Below the pieces are notes generated by a model. The model saw nothing but the letters and a program-made list of their open reading frames with translations. It did no database searches and was not told the DNA's origin. From the NCBI GenBank assembly GCA_016795505.1, contig JAEUHH010000026.1:35688-99687 (forward strand): a DNA stretch of 64,000 bases. The letters run 5' to 3'. Positions 10,259-17,304 of this stretch are shown here, one piece after another. Made by a program: the position numbers and the translations under genes. Positions within the stretch are counted from its first letter, which is position 1, and every line of letters begins with the position of its first letter. The DNA is from Verrucomicrobiales bacterium. Lineage in GTDB: Bacteria; Verrucomicrobiota; Verrucomicrobiia; Verrucomicrobiales; DEV007.

Positions 10259-13200
10259 TCAAGGAGCAGGGGCGCCCCCGCCCCTATTGGGTGGTGACAG
10301 GGCCGGGGGCGGCCCTGCTCCTTGAGGCAATTCCAGGGTCTCGATGGATTTCACCAGCACTCCCTTGGTCAGCACCACCGCGCACCGTCCTTCTTTCAGC
10401 ACGGAATGCCTCGCCGAAGCGTGGAGTTCGCCGTCGAGGACAAGGTCGAACTGGTCCCCGATGAAACGAAATTCGAGAGTGTGTTCGGACCGGGCGCGCA
10501 AAGGCGCGGGGAGCGGTCGATCGAACAGGCGGAACGAATGCTCCGCGTCGGCGGGGACGTAGGCAATGAGATAGTTCTCCCCGGTGTAATGTGCCAAATA
10601 GAGGTGGCGACCGAGTGCATCCCTCCTCTCCCGGGTTGTGATTTGCACGCCCTCCGAATCCCTCATGGCAAAACGGATGCGAACCGCTCCGTCACGGGTG
10701 CCTTCGGGTAAAACGGCGATGCCTTTCAATGACTGGTCTGTTGTGATCCCCCCATCTTCGCGGATCCATCCGTCCCCTTGGAACATGTTCGGGTCCGCGA
10801 GTTTCTCTCCGAGCCAGTCGGTCCAGATGTCCTGACCGACCGCGACCGGTGAATTGCCCCGATACTCCTCCACCGGCTTCCCATTGATCTTCTTCAGCGT
10901 CGGAATGGAGAGTAGGATGGGAAGGTCGCGTTCCGGAACGAGGTCGACATCCACTTCGGCGAGTGGGAAGGCCTTCAGAGGCGTGTGGTCGGTGATGCCC
11001 GTGCCCGCGAGAACCAGGCGGTTGAGTGGCATGTCGGAGAGGAAGGAGAGGTCTTCTAGAGGGCAGCCCTGTAAACTGAGACTACGCAGGGGTATCCCGG
11101 CGAGTGCCTCGTAGGTCCGGGGCGGTTTGTCAGGTGTGCCGAGGGTGAGATAGGTGACTTTCGATTCGCGCAGTATGTCGAGATTCTCCACCTCCGCATG
11201 TTCCAACTGAAGGTGTTCGATCGGCAATCCGCGCAGCCACTCCAGATCGCGGACCCCGGGGGCATAACAGAAAAAGATTTTCAGATCCGTTAGCGCTGCC
11301 ACGGGAGAAAGGTCGTGGAGAGGACTGCCGCTTATCTGGGTGATGGTCAAGGCAGTCACCTTGCCGCCTTCGATCGTCGCTTTGAGCGATACGTCGTTTC
11401 CATTGATGGACTCGAGCGCCGCCTCGACGATCTCGACCTGGCGCTCCGCGTTTGCTTCCTTGACCTGCCCCCAGAAGCTTTCGCGCATCGTCTGATGCAG
11501 CGACTCGGACAAAGGAGCTACCTCCACGGAATGCACCACCGACTGGCGCACCCACATCACCGATCCGCTTCCGTTGGCGAATGTGTTGTCCCTCACCTGA
11601 CCGGCCGGGCGCCCGTCGACCCAGGCGCGGAAAAGGTTGTCTTCGACCGTTGCGACCAGTTCGTGCATCCGATTGACGTCGAAGCCGGAGGGATGGGGAC
11701 CGCCCGCTTCCAGAATCGCCGCTTCCGTCGCGCCGGTGTCATGCCGGTGGATCAGGGTTTTGAGCTTTTGATTGAGCACATAGATCATGCCGTGATCACC
11801 ACCACGGAGGTTGATCTGGGAGTCCGCGGAATGCCGGATGCGGATGGCATAGTTCCGCCAGGAAGGGTCCGTCACGGAGATTCCCACCGGCGATCCATCA
11901 CCCGCTCGCCGGATGCCGTCGGGTTCGACTACCAGAGCAGGATTGGCGGCGGCTTCCTCCCGCACCTTCGCGGTGATGTCGGTCCAGGAAGTGCCGTCCA
12001 TGCCGGAGATCGGAGAACTCTGACCGATCTGCTTCGGTTCGGTGGATGTCGGGGAATCTAAAGAAGCTTCCCCGGGCGAACCCGACTCTGTGACTTCGCG
12101 GAGGACGGCGCGGTGGAATGTGATCGGCAATAACGGTCCCGCCATGATGCCGACCTTGGCCGGATCGTCGAGGGTAAAATCGGAACCGAGGGCGAGGCCA
12201 TTCAAGAAACTCGATGTCACGGGCCATTCCTCAACGATCTCGCCGTTGATCTTGGTGGTCACCCGATCCTTTCGCACCTGCACCAGCACTACTGCGCGCT
12301 GTCCCTTCCGATAGTAGGGCGTCGGGCGTCCATTGTGGCCGAGGCGGACATGCATGGGTACGCCGCCTACTCCGGCCAGACCGGCGACATAACCCGTGCC
12401 CCCATGAACGTTCATGATCAAGGCAGTTTGCTTTCCGCCGATCGAAAAAGCGATGCCGGCATCCAGTTCCTCCGATTCTGCGGTGAATTCGACTTCGAAG
12501 TCATACTCAGGAGGTGGCACCTGTGCAAACTCCACCCTCGGATACCCCCCGCGCGCACCCGGAATAATGCCGTTTCCCAACGTTTTCAATCCACCGGGAT
12601 CCGAAAACCAGGTGCCGGCGATCACGTCGCGTTCAAGGTCCACGGTTTCGAGCAGGCCAATCTCCGCAGGCGGCGCCACGGTGGGAATGGGCTCCGGCTG
12701 CGACACGACCATCCCTACCCAGACTCCCACTGCCGCGAGTGCGGCGAGACAGGCGATCAGCACCCCGGCTTTCCCCCGTTTTCGAGTGGGCTCCATCGGG
12801 GGTGAAGCCGCGAGGGTGGCTTCTGACATCCGTGCCAGTCGCGTCGTGCTGATCTCGACCAACTCCGCCCGCACCTCGAGCGCGCTTTGATAGCGTTCCT
12901 CGCGATCGGGCTCGAGGGCTCGGCAGATGACTCCGTCGAGGCGGGGATCGATTTCCTGATACCTCTGCGAGGGCAGCTTGAACAGACCGCGCGGCACCTC
13001 GCCAGTGAGCATCTGGTAAAGCATCACGCCTACCGCGTAGAGGTCGGCCCGGTGATCCACCGTCATGCCCATTGAGAGCACTTCCGGTGCGACGAAGTCG
13101 GGCGTGCCGAGCGCGACATTGCTCATCGTCAGCCCGCTGTCGAAAATCGGATCGACCATCTTGGCGAGTCCAAAGTCGGCGACCTTCACTTTGCCCTCCT

Positions 13201-13696
13201 GGTCGATCAGCACGTTGGCTGGCTTGATGTCGCGGTGCACGACGCCGCGCGAGTGCGCGTAGGCCAGCGCGTCGCAGACGTGAGCCGTGACGGCGAGGGC
13301 GTAGTCTTCGCTGAGCCGCCCATTAGCTTGAATGAGCCGATGCGCATCGGTGCCATCGACGTACTCCATCACCAGATAAAGCAAGCCGTCCGCCGTTTCC
13401 CCGAAGTCGTGGATGTGGACGATGCCCGGGTGATTGAGCCGGGCGAGCGTTTCGGCCTCGTGTCGGAAACGCTCCGCGAACTTCAGCTCGTCATCGGCGG
13501 TCGGCGGCAGGACCTTGATGGCAACGGTGCGCTTCAAGGAACGCTGCACCGCGCGATAGACCGCGCCCATGCCCCCGCGGCCGAGGAGGGACTCCACCTC
13601 ATAGGCAGGGATCGCGGCGGAAAGCCCTTCCGCGGACGGCGGCTCCCAGATGGGGGCGCCTCCGGGAGGGTTGCCGGTATGTTGGGTTTGGTTCAC
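10259..13696 (-). CDS. Transmembrane Ser/Thr protein kinase with lectin-fold and LRR-like C-terminal regions
   Basis: A 1145-residue protein. The kinase domain spans about residues 33-285: glycine loop GRGGMGAVYRAV, catalytic Lys61, HRDIKPANVL (154-163), DFGLAKM (174-180) and APEV (203-206). A single transmembrane helix lies at about 311-331. The extracytoplasmic part contains concanavalin/DUF1080-like segments (for example DFEVEFTAESEELDAGIAF), a leucine-rich-like region near 800-950, and another lectin-like segment. It is a Hanks-type (PknB-like) kinase expected to sense an external ligand. The last 21 residues and the stop codon are encoded by the REP pair at 10260-10325, so the natural C-terminus has been altered. 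It converges with the ECF sigma gene, a likely functional partner. Confidence 0.9.
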   Translation of the reverse strand: MNQTQHTGNPPGGAPIWEPPSAEGLSAAIPAYEVESLLGRGGMGAVYRAVQRSLKRTVAIKVLPPTADDELKFAERFRHEAETLARLNHPGIVHIHDFGETADGLLYLVMEYVDGTDAHRLIQANGRLSEDYALAVTAHVCDALAYAHSRGVVHRDIKPANVLIDQEGKVKVADFGLAKMVDPIFDSGLTMSNVALGTPDFVAPEVLSMGMTVDHRADLYAVGVMLYQMLTGEVPRGLFKLPSQRYQEIDPRLDGVICRALEPDREERYQSALEVRAELVEISTTRLARMSEATLAASPPMEPTRKRGKAGVLIACLAALAAVGVWVGMVVSQPEPIPTVAPPAEIGLLETVDLERDVIAGTWFSDPGGLKTLGNGIIPGARGGYPRVEFAQVPPPEYDFEVEFTAESEELDAGIAFSIGGKQTALIMNVHGGTGYVAGLAGVGGVPMHVRLGHNGRPTPYYRKGQRAVVLVQVRKDRVTTKINGEIVEEWPVTSSFLNGLALGSDFTLDDPAKVGIMAGPLLPITFHRAVLREVTESGSPGEASLDSPTSTEPKQIGQSSPISGMDGTSWTDITAKVREEAAANPALVVEPDGIRRAGDGSPVGISVTDPSWRNYAIRIRHSADSQINLRGGDHGMIYVLNQKLKTLIHRHDTGATEAAILEAGGPHPSGFDVNRMHELVATVEDNLFRAWVDGRPAGQVRDNTFANGSGSVMWVRQSVVHSVEVAPLSESLHQTMRESFWGQVKEANAERQVEIVEAALESINGNDVSLKATIEGGKVTALTITQISGSPLHDLSPVAALTDLKIFFCYAPGVRDLEWLRGLPIEHLQLEHAEVENLDILRESKVTYLTLGTPDKPPRTYEALAGIPLRSLSLQGCPLEDLSFLSDMPLNRLVLAGTGITDHTPLKAFPLAEVDVDLVPERDLPILLSIPTLKKINGKPVEEYRGNSPVAVGQDIWTDWLGEKLADPNMFQGDGWIREDGGITTDQSLKGIAVLPEGTRDGAVRIRFAMRDSEGVQITTRERRDALGRHLYLAHYTGENYLIAYVPADAEHSFRLFDRPLPAPLRARSEHTLEFRFIGDQFDLVLDGELHASARHSVLKEGRCAVVLTKGVLVKSIETLELPQGAGPPPALSPPNRGGGAPAP
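10260..10325. repeat. REP pair (inverted), right of RAYT, overlapping the kinase 3' end
   Basis: A second copy of the inverted REP pair seen at 9509-9595, with a shorter spacer. It is read on the minus strand as the Gly/Pro-rich tail of the kinase (QGAGPPPALSPPNRGGGAPA) plus its TGA. It begins 6 bp after the RAYT stop. Confidence 0.85.
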
Positions 13697-13846
13697 AATC
13701 GGGCGCGGTTCTCGACCGAGATCATGTCCTTAGGGTAGTAAATGATGTAATCGAGGCAAAGCAATATTTGCCCCCCTGGGGAAGATTCCGGCAGGAGGGA
13801 GGGCTCGCTCGAAAGATGGTGCCGGGCGGGTGCGTGAGCTGGATGG

Positions 13847-13918
13847 CTGATGAAACAGGGTAGGGTCTCCGATCAGACCCTGTTGCATCGGAGAGGGTAC
13901 CCTGTCTGTCCGGAATCC
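13847..13918. repeat. 22-bp repeat element, site 1 (three units)
   Basis: Units at 13849-13870, 13871-13892 and 13893-13914. The central heptamer is ACAGGGT in unit 1 and the reverse complement ACCCTGT in units 2 and 3. It lies between the kinase and GntR genes, ending 16 bp past the 3' end of the GntR gene. Units are bounded by GATC/GATG on the left and GATC/CATC plus GGA or TCC on the right; the third is degenerate. Confidence 0.85.
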
Positions 13919-13934
13919 CCGGATGCCGTCGCCG

Positions 13935-14615
13935 TCACTGGCCCCGCATGGCCCGGACCGAGGCGGCGGCGGTGTCGGAGGCCTGGGCGAGGTGTTGGCG
14001 CATCGCTTCGGCGGCGGCGGCGGCATCGCCGCTGTGGATCGCCTCCAGGATGGCGAGATGCTCGTCGGCGGTGGTGGTGTGGATGCCGAGCGCCTGGGCG
14101 CCGACGATCTCGCGGACGGTCTGGACCAGATCGCCATAACGCCCGATCTCAGCCGCGAGGCGCCGGTTGCCGGAGGCCCGTGCCACGGCGGCGTGAAACT
14201 CGCGGTCGTGCCGCCAGTCCGGGTCGATGCCTCCGCTCTCCCGGATGCGCCGGAAATCGGCCATCATGGCCTCCGCCTTTGCCCGGTCGAGCCGACCGGT
14301 GGCGAGGCGGGTGGCTTCGACTTCCAGCAGCGACCGCACCGCATAGACCTCGCGCAGTTCCTCCGGGCCGAAGGGCAGAAACACGGCCCCGAAATGCCGC
14401 CGCAGTTCGACCAGGCCCAGTCCCTGCAATTCCAGCAAGGCCTCGCGAACGGGTGTCCGGCTCACGCCGAATCGCTCGCAGGCTTCGCTCTCGGTGTAGC
14501 GTTCGCCGCCGTTCCATTCGCCGGACAGCAGGCAGGTCAGCATGCCGCGCACCACGGCGGGTTTGCTGGGGGCGCGGGTGACGGGCTTTTCCGGTGCGGA
14601 CGGGGCTGGATTCAT
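13935..14615 (-). CDS. GntR-family transcriptional regulator (FCD subfamily)
   Basis: A 226-residue protein. The N-terminal winged helix-turn-helix contains ESEACERFGVSRTPVREALL, characteristic of GntR proteins. The C-terminal all-helical FCD ligand domain has the usual metal-ligand pattern: DREFHAAV, then EHLAILEAI and MRQHLAQA. FCD regulators generally respond to organic acids or sugar acids. It is divergent from the lectin-fold/esterase genes at 14735-16319. Palindromes with a TTGTATACAA core, a type known for FCD regulators, occur near 25154 and 29360; that this protein binds them is inference. Confidence 0.9.
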   Translation of the reverse strand: MNPAPSAPEKPVTRAPSKPAVVRGMLTCLLSGEWNGGERYTESEACERFGVSRTPVREALLELQGLGLVELRRHFGAVFLPFGPEELREVYAVRSLLEVEATRLATGRLDRAKAEAMMADFRRIRESGGIDPDWRHDREFHAAVARASGNRRLAAEIGRYGDLVQTVREIVGAQALGIHTTTADEHLAILEAIHSGDAAAAAEAMRQHLAQASDTAAASVRAMRGQ

Positions 14616-14734
14616 CGGGATGGCGGCGATCGGGAACCTATCCCGGCCGGCCCGGTGTGCGACCGATTTCTGCCGGGGCTTGCATGCTTCGGGCGGTGAG
14701 CCAAAGTCCGGGGTGGCTTTCCCACGATCTTCGC

Positions 14735-15343
14735 ATGACGCTTCGTCTTTGGATTCTTTTGCTGTCGCTCTCTGCCACGCCTGGTCTTTCCGGATCGGCG
14801 GAGCCGGAAGTCCTTTTGGATGAGACTTTCCGCTCCGAGCTGTCCCAGGAGTGGTTTTGGGGCTTGGGCACCTGGGAGGCGGGTGAGGGCGTGCTGCGCG
14901 GGTTCGAGTCGGGACCGAGGCGGCACGGTCCGGTCAAGATGCGGCGGCTCGCCTTTACCGACGCGACGCTGACGTGTGAGTTCCGGTTGGAGCGCGGCGC
15001 CACCTTCGCGGGTGTCATTTTCAATGGCTCGCAGGAGCGGGGTCATTTGGTCCATCTGGTGATGGGCCGCGACCATGTGCGCATCCTCGCGCATCCGAAG
15101 AAGGGAGAAACGGCCGAACTGCTGCGAAAGCCTCTGGCGCTCGCGGTGGGGGAGTGGCACCGGGTGACGCTGACCTTTTCCGGCCCGCGAATCGCGGCAA
15201 ACATCGACGGGGTCCCGGTCGAGGCCTCCCATCCGTGCATCGCCGAGGAAAAACTGACCTTCGGACTGGGCGGCGATTCAGGTGGTCCGACCGGCGAGGC
15301 TGCGGGGGCGCTGGAATTCCGAAACCTCCGCATCACCCGTTGA
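14735..15343 (+). CDS. Secreted lectin-fold (DUF1080-like) protein
   Basis: A 202-residue protein. The start at 14735 gives a clean signal peptide, MTLRLWILLLSLSATPGLSG; longer starts read through non-coding-like sequence. The mature part (LLDETFRSELSQEWFWGLGT, LTCEFRLERGATFAGVIFNG, LEFRNLRITR) matches the beta-sandwich pattern of DUF1080/3-keto-disaccharide hydrolase-like proteins and LamG folds. It probably binds or acts on carbohydrate outside the cytoplasm. It is followed 31 bp later by an esterase gene, likely in one operon, and is divergent from the GntR regulator. Confidence 0.75.
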   Translation: MTLRLWILLLSLSATPGLSGSAEPEVLLDETFRSELSQEWFWGLGTWEAGEGVLRGFESGPRRHGPVKMRRLAFTDATLTCEFRLERGATFAGVIFNGSQERGHLVHLVMGRDHVRILAHPKKGETAELLRKPLALAVGEWHRVTLTFSGPRIAANIDGVPVEASHPCIAEEKLTFGLGGDSGGPTGEAAGALEFRNLRITR

Positions 15344-15374
15344 GTATCGTCTGTCCGCGCCACTCCCTCATCCC

Positions 15375-16319
15375 ATGAAATCCCTGAAAGCCCAGTCCCT
15401 CTGCCTGTTTGTCTGTCTGCTGGCAGCCGTTTCATTTGGACAGAATCCGCCGGCTGCTTCGTCAGATAAGCCGGCTCCGACCCGGCTGCCGGAGTCCCTC
15501 GTGGCGTCGCTCGAGGCGCATCCCGGTCTGGTCTATGCCCGATATGGGGAGCGGGAACTGGCTCTGGATCTGTATCGGCCACGCGAGCGGGGGCCTGCCC
15601 TGCCGGCGATCGTTTGCATTCACGGCGGAGGCTGGTTCAAAGGGGACCGCTCGGCGATGACCTTCCTCGCCCAGGCGCTGGCCGCCCGCGGCTATGTCGC
15701 GGTGACGGTCTCCTACCGACTCAGTGGTGAAGCGAAATTTCCCGCCGCCATTCAGGATGCCAAGGCGGCGGTGCGCTGGTTGCGCGCCCACGCGGCTGAC
15801 TACGGCATCGATGGCTCGCGGGTCGGTGTGACCGGCCTCTCGGCAGGGGGCCACCTCGCCGCGCTGCTCACCACCAGCGGCGGGGTCGCGGAACTGGAGG
15901 GAAATGGCGGCCATGCCGATCAATCGAGCGCCGTGCAGGCGGGCATTGCAATGGGCGCACAGAGTGATCTGGAGTCGGCCCGAATTGGTGAGCTGAGTGG
16001 GAAGGATGACGATCCGTTCTACGGTCCCTTCCTCGGAGGTTCCCAGGCGGAGATGCCGGAAATGTATGCCCTCGCCTCGCCGAGGCATCATCTGGACCGG
16101 ACCGACCCGCCTTTGCTCTTTCTGACCGGTGAGTTGGACGATCCCAGCACGCATGCGGACGCGATGCGGGTGGATCTGGAACAGGCAGGCATTCCGACCG
16201 GGCTGGTGCTCATCCCGCGGGCGCCCCATGCGTTCCTGATGCGACAGGAAGCTTTTGATCGTTGTGTCGCGGAGTGCGACGCCTTTTTCAGCAAACATCT
16301 GCGGTCCGGCCGCCCCTGA
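15375..16319 (+). CDS. Secreted alpha/beta-hydrolase (BD-FAE/carboxylesterase-like)
   Basis: A 314-residue protein with a signal peptide (MKSLKAQSLCLFVCLLAAVS, cleavage near FGQ). Oxyanion-hole motif HGGGW is at about residues 83-87, nucleophile Ser156 is in GLSAGG, and the acid and His are carried by GELDDPSTH and PRAPHAFL. This is the layout of hormone-sensitive-lipase/feruloyl- or acetyl-xylan-esterase-like enzymes common in polysaccharide loci. Deacylation of carbohydrate esters is a reasonable inference, but substrate cannot be read from sequence. The start at 15375 is set by the signal peptide. Confidence 0.85.
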   Translation: MKSLKAQSLCLFVCLLAAVSFGQNPPAASSDKPAPTRLPESLVASLEAHPGLVYARYGERELALDLYRPRERGPALPAIVCIHGGGWFKGDRSAMTFLAQALAARGYVAVTVSYRLSGEAKFPAAIQDAKAAVRWLRAHAADYGIDGSRVGVTGLSAGGHLAALLTTSGGVAELEGNGGHADQSSAVQAGIAMGAQSDLESARIGELSGKDDDPFYGPFLGGSQAEMPEMYALASPRHHLDRTDPPLLFLTGELDDPSTHADAMRVDLEQAGIPTGLVLIPRAPHAFLMRQEAFDRCVAECDAFFSKHLRSGRP

Positions 16320-16358
16320 GGCAGTCGGGTCCGCCATCCTCCCACCCCGTTTCCCTGC

Positions 16359-16664
16359 ATGCCATCCATCCGTTTCTCCTGTCCTCAATGCCGCACCCGG
16401 CTCTCCGCCCAGCGTGACCAGATCGGCACGCCTGCCACCTGTCCGGAATGCGAGTGGACCTTCTACGTGCCATCGGTGGATGAAAAGGAGGACGAGGGGG
16501 TGATCAAGTTTTTCTGCCCGTTCTGCAATCGCAAGCTCTCGGCGACGGCCGATCAATTTGCCCGGGAGATCCCTTGTCCCTTTGAAGACTGCCAAAAGCC
16601 GGTTCTGGTGCCCAGTCCGGAGTGGAAGGCGCTGCCGCCGGTTGCTCCGGAACCGGGTGTCTGA
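16359..16664 (+). CDS. Small protein with two zinc-ribbon-like CxxC pairs
   Basis: A 101-residue cytoplasmic protein. First ribbon: FSCPQCRTRLSAQRDQIGTP with the partner pair CPECEW. Second ribbon: FFCPFCNRKLSATADQFA with CPFEDCQKP. The pattern CPxCxxxL...G..xxCxxC resembles the zinc ribbons embedded in the giant membrane proteins at 32702 and 35986. It sits 39 bp downstream of the esterase gene, so may be the last gene of that operon. Function is unknown; metal binding is inferred from the Cys spacing. Confidence 0.75.
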   Translation: MPSIRFSCPQCRTRLSAQRDQIGTPATCPECEWTFYVPSVDEKEDEGVIKFFCPFCNRKLSATADQFAREIPCPFEDCQKPVLVPSPEWKALPPVAPEPGV

Positions 16665-17304
16665 GCGGCCGGCCGGGATGCAGGGTCGAGGTCGTCAACT
16701 CATCGGCGCGCGCCGAAGCATGCCGGAGACGGATGTGGCAGTTTATTGGGGTAGCCTTTCGGGGTGGGGCGTGGCGGAGACCGAGCTGGCAGGCCGTCAA
16801 CTGCTCCCCGGACTCCCCGCGTGCCGGTCGTGGAGCGCCGGCGCTTTGGGTTGGCGGAAGTGACGCGGCAGCCTTTGGTTGCAGGGAGGTGGCATTCACC
16901 CGCATTTCTCATACCCCTTCTGCTGTGACTGGCTGTGGTCCGCCCCTGCTTCGTTCCGGCCCGGCTTTCCCGTGACAAGCATGGTCTCAAAATGCCCGGC
17001 GGGAGATCCGCGCCGCGCCCTGGGGGACGGGACCTCGCGGCGTCCCGCGATGAAGGGGCATGAGAAATCCGGGCGAGACCTTTTGCCCAAAAATTTGCCG
17101 AGGAAGGCGATTCAACTATCCGACTGGCCAGGCGCCAACGAAGGAGCGCCGCGAGTTGCGTGACTGAGAAGCCCACTCAGTCAGAGGAGGGTCTGGTTGC
17201 TCTCTCGATACTTCCCGGGCGAAGTGAGCCGAGTGCATTCCCATTGAGAAGATATATCTCTTGCAAAGCATGGTGGCAAGAGACCCAAAGCCGCAGATAC
17301 TTTC
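16665..17304. other. 640-bp stretch without a convincing gene
   Basis: Open frames here are short and Arg/Pro-rich, with no signal peptide or family match, so no gene is called. It contains an about 100-bp sequence (16942-17042) that recurs at 21174-21275. It also contains a perfect 8-bp stem with a 7-nt loop at 17161-17183 (TGACTGAG/CTCAGTCA) and an AT-rich palindrome AGATATATCT near 17250. The convergent arrangement of the flanking genes would allow termination here, but no T-run follows the stem. Confidence 0.5.
16942..17042. repeat. Dispersed intergenic repeat, copy A
   Basis: By eye, about three quarters of the bases match copy B at 21174-21275 in the same orientation. The best conserved part contains AGCATG, TCTCA, GCCCGGCGG, ATCCG and CCGCGCC in the same order and spacing. 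Both copies lie between convergent genes. Confidence 0.55.

Noticed and set aside
13847..13918. 22-bp tandem units as a CRISPR array
   Set aside because: Only two or three units per site, immediately adjacent with no unique spacers, and no cas genes in the window.
16700..17176. 158-codon minus-strand frame in the gene-free gap
   Set aside because: Arg/Ser/Pro-rich with no signal peptide, domain or neighbour support, and it crosses the dispersed repeat copy A.
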